Positions 1 through 9,424 are shown, counted from the stretch's first letter. The stretch: 64,000 nt of DNA from Halomonas sp. HL-93 (GCF_900086985.1 NZ_LT593974.1:2356001-2420000); one strand, 5' to 3'. The notes: a model not told the origin generated them from the letters alone. Made by a program: numbers and translations.

Positions 1-73
1 TATCCATGGGGACTGTTTTGGTGCTAGCACAGCCGACCAACATGAAGCCTAAGATGAATATTGTGATCCCTTT
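1..73 (-). CDS. possible 5' end of a third small lipoprotein gene, cut by the window edge
   Basis: On the minus strand an open frame runs from just after a TAG stop (74-76) off the left edge. It encodes a hydrophobic stretch ending in a lipobox-like Met-Leu-Val-Gly-Cys-Ala-Ser, typical of a type II signal peptide. It follows two lipoprotein genes on the same strand and would be third in a row. No ATG, GTG or TTG lies upstream of the hydrophobic segment; the only ATG (41-43) would leave no h-region. So it may start at a rare codon such as ATA (59-61), which sits behind an AAGGG, or be a decayed gene. Function unknown. Confidence 0.3.
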
Positions 74-131
74 CTACACCTGACACCCCTTTTCTAATTT
101 TCGCAATATGACTTTATACAGCTTCGAAAAT

Positions 132-614
132 TTAACTTTCTGTTGTGGCATTATTACTAATTGGATGACACCACTGGGCCGGTGTGTAGCTTTCCTGACC
201 TTCTTGAGATCTAACTTCCAGGACAAGCAGGTGGGCACTATATCCACGCACGACAACCTCTGTCTTATATTCTTTTCCTGCCTCGGCGACAAAGCATGAA
301 TACAAATATCTAGGCGAGCTTCCATAACTATAAAGAGCTTGGACATTTCTTTTTCCAGGCCTCAAGAAAGCCTCAGATGGATATTGGCACCCATTAGTAT
401 AAGAAGTCATAAAGCGCGGAGTTGGCCTTCCGTCAATGGCAGAAAAAAGCACAATAGGCTCACCGACCTCACATGACTCCGAAGCACTATTAACATTTCC
501 CCTAAGATATGCACGCTCAGCTGTAGAAAGCTCCCCTTCGTAAGACTTGTAAACACCTATAGACGTACAGCCTTGAAGAAAAAGAAGCGTCATAAAAAGT
601 ACAGCCCTTTTCAT
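132..614 (-). CDS. small putative lipoprotein, function unknown
   Basis: The 160-residue product starts with a short basic end, a hydrophobic core and a lipobox (Leu-Gln-Gly-Cys, Cys16), so it should be lipidated and membrane anchored. The mature part has several cysteines (including a Ser-Cys-Glu and a C-terminal Trp-Cys-His) and no domain that I recognise. An AGGGGA ribosome-binding site precedes the ATG. It lies 16 bases after another lipoprotein gene on the same strand, so the two are probably cotranscribed. The DNA is visibly richer in A+T than the housekeeping genes to the right, consistent with accessory DNA. No function can be assigned. Confidence 0.75.
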   Translation of the reverse strand: MKRAVLFMTLLFLQGCTSIGVYKSYEGELSTAERAYLRGNVNSASESCEVGEPIVLFSAIDGRPTPRFMTSYTNGCQYPSEAFLRPGKRNVQALYSYGSSPRYLYSCFVAEAGKEYKTEVVVRGYSAHLLVLEVRSQEGQESYTPAQWCHPISNNATTES

Positions 615-630
615 TATATATTCCCCTGAC

Positions 631-1128
631 TTATCCTACCGATTCACCTGCAATACAACGCTTGCCTGGCTCTCCCTGTACAGTCTCTGATCCAGGAACC
701 CCTCCAACCTCTTCCCCAGTTTCCTGATCTTCAAGCCATATCCTCACTCTACTGCCTTGAGTATCATGTCGTATCAGGTAAATATCGCCCCCTTTAGCAT
801 CCACCCACACAGGCGTGTATGCTCGATACGTCCCAACATTATATACATATCTTTGATATAATATTCCTATGTAGCGAACACCTGTTGAAACTTTGGCTTC
901 TTTTGTTGTCGAGGTCAGACCTAAGCTGCTTTCAATAAACTCTCCATCAACACACGCGATTACCGGCCCTCCCGGATCCTGGAGACGCTCTTTATATGTC
1001 GTAGAAGGAACCATGATTCGAGCAAACTGATCTGGCGGTGTATTCTCAGGCACACCCTCATAGGGTGCAGACACGCACCCCGCAATACCACTGAACAACA
1101 TTAGCATGCCCCCCACTTTCTTAAGCAT
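631..1128 (-). CDS. small putative lipoprotein, function unknown
   Basis: The 165-residue product has a Lys-Lys n-region, a Gly/Met/Leu-rich core and a lipobox (Ile-Ala-Gly-Cys, Cys18), so it is a predicted lipoprotein. The mature part begins Val-Ser-Ala-Pro-Tyr-Glu-Gly and has no domain I can name. A GGGGAG ribosome-binding site lies just upstream of the ATG. It is the first gene of a short minus-strand run with the lipoprotein gene at 132-614, and perhaps a third one at the window edge. Its base composition resembles its neighbour and differs from the core genes beyond position 2,650. Confidence 0.75.
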   Translation of the reverse strand: MLKKVGGMLMLFSGIAGCVSAPYEGVPENTPPDQFARIMVPSTTYKERLQDPGGPVIACVDGEFIESSLGLTSTTKEAKVSTGVRYIGILYQRYVYNVGTYRAYTPVWVDAKGGDIYLIRHDTQGSRVRIWLEDQETGEEVGGVPGSETVQGEPGKRCIAGESVG

Positions 1129-1895
1129 CCTGCTTCTCCCCTTCTCTTAACAAAAGAACCAACGTATTTATACTCAGCTATCTACACTTCCTAGTCGCTA
1201 GCTGCTTCCGCTAAACTTCTAACGCACTCCCCTCTATCTCCAACAGTAGACCAGGGCCAATCATCAGTTAGCCGGCACATTTAACTGCCAGACCCTATCT
1301 GGATGATGAACACAACGATTCCTTTTCGGACAGCCAGTCAAGTTCCACCACGGAAAACGACAAGCGAAAATAAGCCTGCGAGTTCACGCTCATGCTGATG
1401 GCGCAGTGCCCTTCGACCGAGTGCAGCATACCAGTCCCGACCAACACCAAAGGGCGCAAGAAATGGCGGAGCAACCTGCAGACTCTTCCGGCTGCCTCTT
1501 GGCCGACTGACTGTGAAGAGCAACCGGTAATTCCCTGTTGCACTGCGTCCATTGCACCACTTTCTATATCGCTTAAGCCTCATGGGTATATCGTGTGAGC
1601 AATGATTGCCACAAGGCTGTCAGCATCTAGAAACCGTCGTAAGCGCCTAATTGATATAGCTATCGGCCGATTGATCTCAAGCTTTAGGCCTGTTAGCAAT
1701 TTTGACCTGCCGACGTCGGGAGCACTCGTGCTCCTAGGCGATCAAGAGTCCGATGTCGCCACCGAATCAAAGGGACATCACGCCATTTGGCTATGACGAA
1801 TTATTGTGCCAAGCCCCAGAACTTCAGTTATAGCAACCAATTATTAAAAATTAAGCCAAGCGCTACATTTAGCACTTGGACCGCCGAATCCAAAG
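1129..1895. other. gene-poor stretch without a convincing gene
   Basis: About 770 bases between the lipoprotein pair and the immunity-like gene. Short open frames of 62-85 codons occur on both strands around 1,295-1,600 and overlap each other in conflicting frames. None has a good ribosome-binding site or a recognisable motif. G+C rises at 1,340-1,600 and falls again towards 1,850, so the stretch looks like a mosaic of remnants. I see no tRNA, transposase motif or clear inverted-repeat pair. Confidence 0.5.
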
Positions 1896-2282
1896 TTACC
1901 AATCAATGAACGGGAACGTTTCTCTAAAACGTTTCTCAACGTGTGGGTTCCTATCGAGTTCTTGCAGCGCCACTTCACGTGGCACCGCATCGCTTAAAAA
2001 ATCATTCCATCGTCTGTACCCAATTCCATCTAGAGCATCACTTTCGGACTCTGTATGCTCCCAAGAAGGATTGAACCCCATTACTGAAAAGGGTTTGAAG
2101 TCAAACTTATTCTCGATATCTAAGATATCCCAAAAATATGCAGGAACTTGATCTTGATGCTCGATGACATAATAAAGCCATTGCTTAAATTCGCTGAACT
2201 TTAAGACACCTGAAACCAAGCTTGCTTTCGCGAAACCAATATCATCGCTGTCATTTTTCTCAAGTCGAAAGTTACGTGTCAT
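1896..2282 (-). CDS. putative immunity protein for the adjacent WHH nuclease toxin fragment
   Basis: A 128-residue soluble protein without a signal sequence. It is acidic and rich in Trp, Phe and Tyr, with Glu/Asp clusters and several Trp residues in its C-terminal half, a make-up common in polymorphic-toxin immunity proteins. I cannot name its family from sequence alone. The role is inferred from position: its ATG overlaps the stop of the upstream nuclease-tip frame by one base (TAATG), and its ribosome-binding site GGAGGT lies inside the last toxin codons. That is the usual coupling of toxin and immunity genes. It would protect the cell by binding the matching nuclease. An unrelated accessory function remains possible. 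Confidence 0.55.
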   Translation of the reverse strand: MTRNFRLEKNDSDDIGFAKASLVSGVLKFSEFKQWLYYVIEHQDQVPAYFWDILDIENKFDFKPFSVMGFNPSWEHTESESDALDGIGYRRWNDFLSDAVPREVALQELDRNPHVEKRFRETFPFIDW

Positions 2283-2506
2283 TATTTACCTCCTGACAAA
2301 GCTTCACCGCCTATGTGACCTGTTTCTCTATGAACTCTTTCCCTAACGAGTTGCATACACCCTCTGTCTTGATGGTGGTACCAAGTATAATCTGGAATTT
2401 TGGCGTTCCCAGATTGAATTGCCTGTAGCTGCTGATCAGTAAATAATGACCTCAATTGAGGGTTATTCTGAATCTGCGCTATAAGGTCTCTTGTCGCTAT
2501 CCTCAT
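2282..2506 (-). CDS. orphan C-terminal tip of a WHH-family (HNH/Endo VII fold) nuclease toxin
   Basis: From the first ATG the product has 74 residues. It carries the signature of WHH nucleases from polymorphic toxins: Tyr-Thr-Trp-Tyr-His-His-Gln-Asp, then Met-Gln-Leu-Val, a spaced His, and Gly-His-Ile-Gly-Gly. In the family the first motif is usually Trp-His-His, so Tyr replaces one His here. The same frame is open for 22 more codons upstream (to 2572, after a TGA at 2573-2575) with no start codon, and reads as linker sequence of a larger protein. I conclude that this is the 3' remnant, or a displaced recombination cassette, of a large secreted toxin gene. No delivery domain is present, and expression from the ATG is uncertain. 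Confidence 0.65.
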   Translation of the reverse strand: MRIATRDLIAQIQNNPQLRSLFTDQQLQAIQSGNAKIPDYTWYHHQDRGCMQLVRERVHRETGHIGGEALSGGK

Positions 2507-2604
2507 TTGCGCCTGATAACTGGCTGCCTGAAAATCAGCGCCAGGGAGTCGAGTACCGAGGCTGAATGACTGTCAAAAAGAGGTTATTCTCTTATAGCCA
2601 GCTA

Positions 2605-2639
2605 CAAAAAAACGGGAGCCGCTAGGGCTCCCGTTTTTT
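2605..2639 (-). terminator. rho-independent terminator after nrdF
   Basis: A perfect stem AACGGGAGCC / GGCTCCCGTT with a short loop is flanked by A and T runs, so it can act in both directions. It follows nrdF by about 25 bases and separates the nrd operon from the toxin-tip frame. Confidence 0.85.
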
Positions 2640-2664
2640 ATTAGGTTTTATGCTCAATGATTGT

Positions 2665-3666
<1,002 letters not shown>

Positions 3667-5847
3667 TTACAGCGTGCAGGAAACGCAGCCTTCCACCTCG
3701 GTGCCTTCCAGCGCGCTCTGGCGCAGGCGGATGTAATAGAGGGTCTTGATGCCCTTCCGCCAGGCGTAAATCTGCGCCTTGTTGATATCACGCGTCGTCG
3801 CGGTATCCGGGAAGAACAGCGTCAGCGAAAGCCCCTGGTCGACGTGCTTGGAGGCTTCGGCGTAGGTGTCGATGATTTTTTCAGGGCCGATTTCGTAGGC
3901 GTCCTGAAAGTAATCAAAATTGGCTTCATTGAGGAACGGTGCTGGATAGTAAACCCGCCCCAGCTTGCCTTCCTTGCGAATCTCGATCTTGGCCGCGACC
4001 GGGTGAATGCTCGACGTTGAATGGTTGATATAGGAAATAGAGCCCGTCGGCGGCACAGCCTGAAGGTTACGGTTATACAATCCGTGTGCCATGACGCTTT
4101 CCTTGAGCGCCTGCCAGTCCTGCTGAGTAGGCAAGGCAATCCCGCTACGCTCAAACAGCTGACGGACTTTTTCGGTCCGCGGCTCCCAGGCCTGATCGGT
4201 GTACTGATTGAAGAACTCACCGGACGCGTAGGTAGAGTCGGCAAAGCCCGCAAAGGTATCCCCGTGTTCAATCGCCAAGCGGTTTGACGCCCGCAGCGCG
4301 TGGAAGGCCACGCAATAGAAATATAGATTGGTAAAATCGAGGCCTTCATCGGAGCCGTAATAGATATGCTCGCGGGCCAGGAAACCATGCAGGTTCATCT
4401 GGCCAAGGCCAATCGCCCGAGACTTGGCATTACCCTCGGCGATGGAGGGCACGCTGCTCAGGTTGCTCATTTCCGACACGGCCGTCAGACCGCGAATGGC
4501 CACCTCGACGCTGGTGCCGATATCGCCCGAGTCCATCACCTTGGCAATGTTCATGGACCCCAGATTGCAGGAAATATCCTGGCCGACCTGGCGATAGCCG
4601 AGGTCTTCGTCGTAATCCGTCGGCGTGTTCACCTGGAGAATCTCGGAGCACAGGTTGCTCATGTTGATACGCCCGGCGATGGGGTTGGCGCGGTTCACCG
4701 TGTCTTCGAACATGATGTACGGATAACCGGACTCGAACTGCAGCTCGGCCAGGGTCTGGAAGAAGGCGCGCGCGTTGATCTTCTGCTTGCGAATGCGCGC
4801 ATCCGCCACCATCTCATGGTACTTCTCGGTCACGCTGATATCGCCAAACGGCACGCCGTACACCCGCTCGACGTCATAGGGCGAGAACAGGTACATGTCC
4901 TCGTTGCGCTTGGCCAGCTCGAAGGTGATGTCCGGGATCGTCACCCCGAGCGAGAGCGTCTTGATACGGATTTTTTCGTCGGCGTTTTCGCGCTTGGTAT
5001 CCAGGAAGCGCAAAATATCGGGATGGTGGGCATTCAGGTAAACGGCACCGGCCCCCTGGCGCGCGCCAAGCTGGTTGGCGTAGGAAAATGCATCCTCGAG
5101 CAGCTTCATGATCGGGATAATGCCCGACGACTGGTTCTCGATGCGCTTGATCGGGGCGCCCGACTCGCGAATGTTGCTGAGCAGGAAGGCAACGCCACCG
5201 CCACGCTTGGACAGCTGAAGCGCCGAATTGATGGAGCGGCCAATCGACTCCATATTGTCTTCGATACGCAGCAAAAAGCAGGACACCAGCTCGCCGCGCT
5301 GCTGCTTACCGCAGTTCAAAAAAGTGGGGGTCGCCGGCTGGAAACGGCCGCTGATGATTTCATCCACCAACGACTTGGCCAGGGTTTCATCACCCCGCGC
5401 CAACGCCAGCGCGACCATGCAAACGCGATCTTCATAGCGCTCCAGGTAGCGCTTGCCGTCAAAGGTCTTCAGCGTATAGCTGGTGTAATACTTGAAGGCG
5501 CCCAGGAAACTGGGGAAACGAAACTTATAGGCATAGGCCTGCTCGAACAGCGCTTTTACGAAGGAAAAGTCATACTGCGCAAGCGTCCCCGCTTCGTAGT
5601 ACTGCTCTTCAACCAGGTAATCAAGCTTCTCTTCGAGCGAGTGGAAAAACACCGTGTTCTGGTTAACGTGCTGCAAAAAATACTGACGCGCGGCTTCGCG
5701 GTCTTTATCCAGCTGTAATTCACCGTTGGCACCGTAAAGGTTCAACATCGCGTTCAGCGCATGGTAATCCATTGTGCGACCGTCGGTTGCCGCTGCAGGC
5801 CGTTTTGTTTCAGCCGAATTGTTCGTGGCTAAGGTTGTCGTTTCCAA
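3667..5847 (-). CDS. nrdE: class Ib ribonucleoside-diphosphate reductase, alpha subunit NrdE
   Basis: Catalytic large subunit, 726 residues against about 714 in E. coli. Visible landmarks are the substrate-site Cys in Leu-Val-Ser-Cys-Phe, the thiyl-radical Cys in Asn-Leu-Cys-Ser-Glu-Ile, the Tyr-Tyr pair near the end, and the C-terminal Cys-Val-Ser-Cys redox pair that passes electrons from NrdH. It lacks the N-terminal ATP-cone of class Ia enzymes, as class Ib should. The start used is TTG at 5847, about 10 bases behind AAGGAG. It gives a somewhat longer N-terminus than E. coli NrdE before the conserved Met-Asp-Tyr-His-Ala-Leu-Asn. The gene overlaps the nrdI stop by 19 bases, implying coupled translation. 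Confidence 0.95.
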   Translation of the reverse strand: METTTLATNNSAETKRPAAATDGRTMDYHALNAMLNLYGANGELQLDKDREAARQYFLQHVNQNTVFFHSLEEKLDYLVEEQYYEAGTLAQYDFSFVKALFEQAYAYKFRFPSFLGAFKYYTSYTLKTFDGKRYLERYEDRVCMVALALARGDETLAKSLVDEIISGRFQPATPTFLNCGKQQRGELVSCFLLRIEDNMESIGRSINSALQLSKRGGGVAFLLSNIRESGAPIKRIENQSSGIIPIMKLLEDAFSYANQLGARQGAGAVYLNAHHPDILRFLDTKRENADEKIRIKTLSLGVTIPDITFELAKRNEDMYLFSPYDVERVYGVPFGDISVTEKYHEMVADARIRKQKINARAFFQTLAELQFESGYPYIMFEDTVNRANPIAGRINMSNLCSEILQVNTPTDYDEDLGYRQVGQDISCNLGSMNIAKVMDSGDIGTSVEVAIRGLTAVSEMSNLSSVPSIAEGNAKSRAIGLGQMNLHGFLAREHIYYGSDEGLDFTNLYFYCVAFHALRASNRLAIEHGDTFAGFADSTYASGEFFNQYTDQAWEPRTEKVRQLFERSGIALPTQQDWQALKESVMAHGLYNRNLQAVPPTGSISYINHSTSSIHPVAAKIEIRKEGKLGRVYYPAPFLNEANFDYFQDAYEIGPEKIIDTYAEASKHVDQGLSLTLFFPDTATTRDINKAQIYAWRKGIKTLYYIRLRQSALEGTEVEGCVSCTL

Positions 5848-6236
5848 AACTCTTCTACTCCTTTGCGGACCTTGGCGACATCGTCATCAGTGCCAAACAG
5901 TTCGAATCGATAAAGCAACGGTACGTGGCATTTTTTCGCAATAATGCGGCCCGCCAAACCGTACGCATCGCCAAAATTGGTGTTACCCGCCGCAATCACC
6001 CCGCGTATCAAATGGCGATTGTGCTCGTCATTTAGAAATCGGATCACTGGACCTGGAACCGCCCCTTTTGCCTGACCGCCTCCATAGGTGGGGGTCACCA
6101 ATATGTAGGGTTGATCAACTTGCGGTATCGCCTCTTCGCGATTGAGCGGTAACCGTTGGGCGGCCAAGCCTAATTTTTCAATAAAACGGTGGGTGTTGCC
6201 TGACTTGGTAGAGAAATACACCAGATTGCCGACCAT
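5829..6236 (-). CDS. nrdI: flavodoxin-like NrdI, NrdF manganese cofactor activator
   Basis: NrdI is a flavodoxin that generates the oxidant needed to assemble the Mn2-tyrosyl radical in NrdF. The product aligns from its first residues with E. coli NrdI: Leu-Val-Tyr-Phe-Ser-Thr then Ser-Gly-Asn-Thr (the FMN phosphate loop), [12 protein letters not shown], and Gly-Asn-Thr-Asn-Phe-Gly. Length from this ATG is 135 residues, close to E. coli (136). An in-frame ATG at 6263, five bases after the nrdH stop, would add nine residues. The still longer open frame overlaps nrdH and is not credible. Neither start has a strong ribosome-binding site, so coupling to nrdH is likely. Confidence 0.92.
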   Translation of the reverse strand: MVGNLVYFSTKSGNTHRFIEKLGLAAQRLPLNREEAIPQVDQPYILVTPTYGGGQAKGAVPGPVIRFLNDEHNRHLIRGVIAAGNTNFGDAYGLAGRIIAKKCHVPLLYRFELFGTDDDVAKVRKGVEEFWKRQP

Positions 6237-6270
6237 GGAGGAAGTACATCCATTTGCCAGCATGGGTGAC

Positions 6271-6492
6271 TTATGCCAACGCTTGAATGCGGTCTGGACG
6301 AAAACCCGACCAATGGTCTTCACCGGCAACGACTACGGGAAGCTGACGATATCCAAGCGCTTCGACTTCTTGTTGGGCACTGGATTCAGCCGTGATATCA
6401 ATCACGGTGTATTCAAGGCCCTGCTTGTCCAGCGCGCGGTAGGTAGCGGTGCATTGAACGCAGGCGGGCTTGCTATAAATCTGAATTTCCAT
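6271..6492 (-). CDS. nrdH: NrdH-redoxin, electron donor to class Ib reductase
   Basis: Small glutaredoxin-like protein, 73 residues, that reduces NrdE and is itself reduced by thioredoxin reductase. It has the redox motif Cys-Val-Gln-Cys at residues 9-12 and the NrdH hallmark Trp-Ser-Gly-Phe-Arg-Pro-Asp near the C-terminus, with the cis-Pro region Gln-Leu-Pro-Val-Val. The start at 6492 is chosen because AAGGGA lies about seven bases before this ATG. Upstream in-frame ATGs (6498, 6510, 6534) have poor spacing. First gene of nrdHIEF, with a promoter and NrdR-like boxes about 80-120 bases upstream. Confidence 0.93.
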   Translation of the reverse strand: MEIQIYSKPACVQCTATYRALDKQGLEYTVIDITAESSAQQEVEALGYRQLPVVVAGEDHWSGFRPDRIQALA

Positions 6493-6567
6493 GGTCATTT
6501 CCCTTTTCATAGCGGCATTTTTCGGGTAGGGCATATCTTGTGCCCACCCTCCCTAGAAGATACAACT

Positions 6568-6614
6568 CATACTATATATAGACCAGTAGAAAATCAATTC
6601 AAGCATATGTGGTA
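6568..6614 (-). promoter_or_regulatory. nrdHIEF promoter overlapped by two NrdR-box-like sites
   Basis: On the minus strand, TTGAAT (6597-6602) and TATATA (6575-6580) form a sigma70-type promoter with 16-base spacing. The sequence 6568-6583, core ACTATATATAG, matches the NrdR box consensus (ACACTATATATTGTGT type) well. A weaker copy centred near 6606 (CATATGTGG core) lies about 30 bases away, the helical-turn spacing typical of paired NrdR boxes. NrdR represses ribonucleotide reductase genes when (d)ATP is high. The nrdR gene itself is not in this window. Confidence 0.6.
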
Positions 6615-6680
6615 TTTTTCATCCACAGGATATTGACAGCTAACACCCAACTCTATTCAGTGCTGGGGACAAACAACAAA

Positions 6681-6714
6681 AAAACCGCCCACTTAAAAGT
6701 GGGCGGTTTTTTAT
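6681..6714 (-). terminator. rho-independent terminator after sodA
   Basis: Stem AAACCGCCCACTT / AAGTGGGCGGTTT with a tight AA-rich loop and T/A runs on both sides. It lies about 45 bases after the sodA stop and also insulates the divergent nrd promoter region. Confidence 0.85.
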
Positions 6715-6757
6715 AACAAACGCCTTGAATCGGCGTCATACTTGGCGTGCCAGGACG

Positions 6758-7369
6758 TTAGGCGATGGCCGCTTGATAGCGACGTTCAACGTCTTCCCAG
6801 TTCACCACGTTAAAGAAAGCGGACACGTAATCAGGACGCTTATTTTGGTACTTGAGATAGTACGCATGCTCCCAAACATCCAGGCCTAACACTGGTGTGT
6901 TGCCGTGCATAAGCGGGCTGTCTTGGTTAAGCGTATTTTCAACGACCAGTTTTTTCTCAGGGGTAACTGAGAGCCAAGCCCAACCACTACCAAAACGGCC
7001 AAGGGCTGCTTTCTTGAAAGCTTCCTGGAAGGCTTCAAAACCGCCAAGCTCAGCGTCAATAGCTTTAGCGACGCCACCTTGTGGTTGGCCGCCGCCGTTA
7101 GGCGACATCATTTGCCAAAACATAGAGTGGTTGGCATGACCGCCACCGTTATTGATAACGGGCTGACGCTTGTCTTCCGGAACGCGATTCAGGTTAGCCA
7201 CAAGCTCTTCTACCGGAACGTCTTCAAGCCCAGTGCCTTCAAGCGCAGCATTCAGGTTGGTGACGTAGGTATTGTGGTGACGCGAGTGGTGGATCTCCAT
7301 GGTCATCGCATCAATGTGCGGTTCAAGCGCATCGTACGCGTAGGGTAATTCAGGAAGTGTATGTGCCAT
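6758..7369 (-). CDS. sodA: superoxide dismutase, Mn/Fe family, Mn-type
   Basis: Converts superoxide to hydrogen peroxide and oxygen in the cytoplasm. Product of 203 residues. Metal ligands are visible: His in Met-Glu-Ile-His-His, His in Ala-Asn-His-Ser-Met-Phe-Trp, and Asp/His in Asp-Val-Trp-Glu-His-Ala-Tyr. The Gly-Gly-Gly-His-Ala-Asn-His segment and the opening Leu-Pro-Glu-Leu-Pro-Tyr-Ala-Tyr-Asp resemble Mn-type enzymes such as Bacillus SodA more than the iron SodB of enterics. That assignment is by eye. The ATG at 7369 is preferred over the one nine bases upstream because AAGGAG sits nine bases before it and directly abuts the other. Monocistronic, with terminators on both sides. Confidence 0.93.
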   Translation of the reverse strand: MAHTLPELPYAYDALEPHIDAMTMEIHHSRHHNTYVTNLNAALEGTGLEDVPVEELVANLNRVPEDKRQPVINNGGGHANHSMFWQMMSPNGGGQPQGGVAKAIDAELGGFEAFQEAFKKAALGRFGSGWAWLSVTPEKKLVVENTLNQDSPLMHGNTPVLGLDVWEHAYYLKYQNKRPDYVSAFFNVVNWEDVERRYQAAIA

Positions 7370-7426
7370 ATTGATCATCTCCTTGAGTGGCTTTCGTTGC
7401 GTTCAGCAATTCTCGGCTTTAATAAC

Positions 7427-7455
7427 TAGGTATGGTCACCTCTTAGCTTTTTCAA
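7427..7455 (-). promoter_or_regulatory. weak candidate sodA promoter
   Basis: TTGAAA (7450-7455) and TACCTA (7427-7432) on the minus strand are 17 bases apart and about 60 bases before the sodA start. The -10 element is a poor match, and no Fur or SoxR site was recognised. Confidence 0.3.
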
Positions 7456-7530
7456 CCACCGAGGGGGCTGATTTCGTTTTTGCCCCAGCATTTTAGTCAA
7501 CTACTAGCAGTTTACCTAATCTAGCCCACA

Positions 7531-7563
7531 CAAAAAAGCCGACTTCTCCAGAAGCCGGCTGTT
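7531..7563 (-). terminator. rho-independent terminator after etfA
   Basis: Stem AGCCGGCTTCT / AGAAGTCGGCT (one mismatch) followed on the minus strand by TTTTTTG, about 20 bases after the etfA stop. Confidence 0.8.
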
Positions 7564-7584
7564 AAGTTCTATCATTTCAGCAAT

Positions 7585-8511
7585 TTATAGTTTGCTTTCA
7601 AGCTCAGGCAGAATCTCAAACAAATCGCCCACCAGGCCGTAGTCGGCCACCTGGAAGATAGGCGCTTCGTCGTCTTTGTTGATGGCGACAATCACCTTAG
7701 AGTCCTTCATGCCCGCCAAGTGCTGGATCGCGCCCGAAATACCCACCGCAATATACAGCTCCGGCGCGACGATCTTGCCGGTTTGCCCTACCTGCATGTC
7801 GTTGGGCACAAAGCCTGCGTCTACCGCTGCGCGAGACGCGCCAATGGCCGCTCCCAGCTTGTCGGCAATACCATCAAGCAGCTTGAAGTTCTCGCCGTTG
7901 CCCATACCGCGGCCGCCAGAAATCACCACCTTGGCGCCGCCAAGCTCCGGGCGGTCCGACTGGGCCAGCTCTTCTTTGACGAAGCTGGATTGGGCGTTCT
8001 CAACCACCACGTCAATCACCTCAATCGCAGCGCTGCCGCCCTCGCCCACCGCGTCAAAGCCGGTAGTGCGAACGGTGATGACTTTTAGCGCGTCGTCACT
8101 TTTCACCGTGGCGATGGCGTTACCGGCGTAGATGGGCCGCTTGAAGGTATCGGCGCTATCCACGGCGAGCACATCGGAAAGTTGGCTGACGTCTTTCAGC
8201 GCCGCTAGACGCGGTAGCACGTTTTTACCCGTGGTGGAGGCGCTAGCCAGTATGTGCGTGTAATCACCCGCCAACTCAAACAATAGCGCGCCTAGCGGCT
8301 CGGCGAGCTGGTAGGCATAAACGGCGTTGTCCGCGACGCGCACTTTGTTGACGCCGTCGAGCTTGGCGGCAGCCTCGGCGGCGGCTTGAACGCCTTCGCC
8401 CGCAACCAAGACGTCAATGTCGCCACCGATCGCTTTTGCAGCGGCGACCACGTGGGCCGTAGCGCCCGCCAACTGACCTTCATGAAGATCGGCAAGTACC
8501 AGAATGCTCAT
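7585..8511 (-). CDS. etfA: electron transfer flavoprotein alpha subunit
   Basis: ETF collects electrons from acyl-CoA dehydrogenases and similar flavoenzymes and passes them to ETF-ubiquinone oxidoreductase. The 308-residue product has the C-terminal FAD domain signature, beginning Ser-Gly-Gly-Arg-Gly-Met-Gly and continuing through Gly-Gln-Thr-Gly-Lys and Gly-Ile-Ser-Gly-Ala-Ile-Gln-His. The start at 8511 (Met-Ser-Ile-Leu-Val-Leu-Ala) is preceded by AAAGGAG; the longer open frame to 8544 adds an unconserved stretch. It is 42 bases after etfB. The ubiquinone reductase gene lies divergently about 2 kb away, so all parts of the electron route are together. Confidence 0.95.
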   Translation of the reverse strand: MSILVLADLHEGQLAGATAHVVAAAKAIGGDIDVLVAGEGVQAAAEAAAKLDGVNKVRVADNAVYAYQLAEPLGALLFELAGDYTHILASASTTGKNVLPRLAALKDVSQLSDVLAVDSADTFKRPIYAGNAIATVKSDDALKVITVRTTGFDAVGEGGSAAIEVIDVVVENAQSSFVKEELAQSDRPELGGAKVVISGGRGMGNGENFKLLDGIADKLGAAIGASRAAVDAGFVPNDMQVGQTGKIVAPELYIAVGISGAIQHLAGMKDSKVIVAINKDDEAPIFQVADYGLVGDLFEILPELESKL

Positions 8512-8553
8512 GGAATCTACTCCTTTCAAAGCTCTTTTATGCAAACAATGGGC

Positions 8554-9303
8554 TCAAAGAACTTTGGCTTCGTTTTTCAGTTTGTCGATCAACTCGTCTA
8601 CCGAAGCGACTTTGACGCCGCCTTTACGCTCTGCTGGCGATTCCACTTTGAGCAGACTGACCTTGGAGGCGACCTCAATGCCGTAATCGGCAGGGGTTTT
8701 GACATCCATCGGCTTCTTCTTGGCCTTCATGATATCCGGCAGCTTGGCGTAGCGTGGCTCGTTGAGACGCAGGTCGGTGGTGATAATGGCAGGCAGCGTC
8801 AGCGCGACGGTTTGCAGGCCACCGTCGATTTCCCGCGTCACGTGCACCTTATCGCCGTCTACCGCGACTTCGGAAGCAAAGGTACCCTGAGGCAGGTTGG
8901 TCAACGCGGCGAGCATCTGGCCGGTTTGGTTATTGTCAGTGTCGATAGCCTGCTTACCCAGAATGACCATCCCCGGCTGTTCTTCATCGACCACTTTGGC
9001 CAGCAGCTTGGCAACCGCCAGCGACTCTGCACGCTCGTCGGTTTCAATATGAATAGCGCGATCCGCGCCCAAAGCCAGTGCGGTACGCAGCTGTTCCTGG
9101 GCAGCCTTGGGGCCAACCGTCACTGCGACCACTTCTGTCGCCACGCCCTTCTCTTTCAGGCGCACGGCTTCTTCCACGGCAATTTCGCAGAAGGGGTTCA
9201 TGGCCATTTTGACGTTGGTAAGATCGACGTCAGAATGATCCGCTTTGACACGAATTTTGACGTTGTAGTCGATGACGCGTTTCACCGCGACAAGTACTTT
9301 CAT
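8554..9303 (-). CDS. etfB: electron transfer flavoprotein beta subunit
   Basis: The 249-residue beta subunit starts [10 protein letters not shown] and contains the typical [12 protein letters not shown] signature. The AMP-binding and recognition-loop region follows ([11 protein letters not shown]). It pairs with EtfA to form the heterodimeric ETF. It is first in the etfBA transcript, with 430 bases of non-coding DNA upstream shared with the divergent ETF-QO gene. Two palindromes resembling binding sites of PsrA-type fatty-acid regulators lie in that gap. Confidence 0.95.
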   Translation of the reverse strand: MKVLVAVKRVIDYNVKIRVKADHSDVDLTNVKMAMNPFCEIAVEEAVRLKEKGVATEVVAVTVGPKAAQEQLRTALALGADRAIHIETDERAESLAVAKLLAKVVDEEQPGMVILGKQAIDTDNNQTGQMLAALTNLPQGTFASEVAVDGDKVHVTREIDGGLQTVALTLPAIITTDLRLNEPRYAKLPDIMKAKKKPMDVKTPADYGIEVASKVSLLKVESPAERKGGVKVASVDELIDKLKNEAKVL

Positions 9304-9424
9304 AGGTTCCTCGCTTGGCTTGTGGTAGAGCCGTTAACCCTGGATGGCACCCACTAGGCAGGCACCTTGAGAAGGTTTGGTATCACGTTGCGGCACCTAG
9401 GATGGCTGCCAGCATAAAATTCAT

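Noticed and set aside
1295..1598. overlapping short frames that might be a transposase remnant
   Set aside because: No frame gives a transposase motif and no terminal inverted repeats were seen, so I left it as unassigned.
2548..2576. perfect -35-like TTGACA ahead of the toxin-tip frame
   Set aside because: No acceptable -10 at 16-18 bases; probably chance.
4366..5718. 450-codon open frame on the plus strand
   Set aside because: It lies exactly antisense to nrdE, has no ribosome-binding site and no family-like sequence; G+C-rich codon use of nrdE keeps this frame open.
8386..9357. 323-codon plus-strand open frame
   Set aside because: Antisense to etfB and the start of etfA, both well supported; composition and lack of motifs mark it as a shadow.
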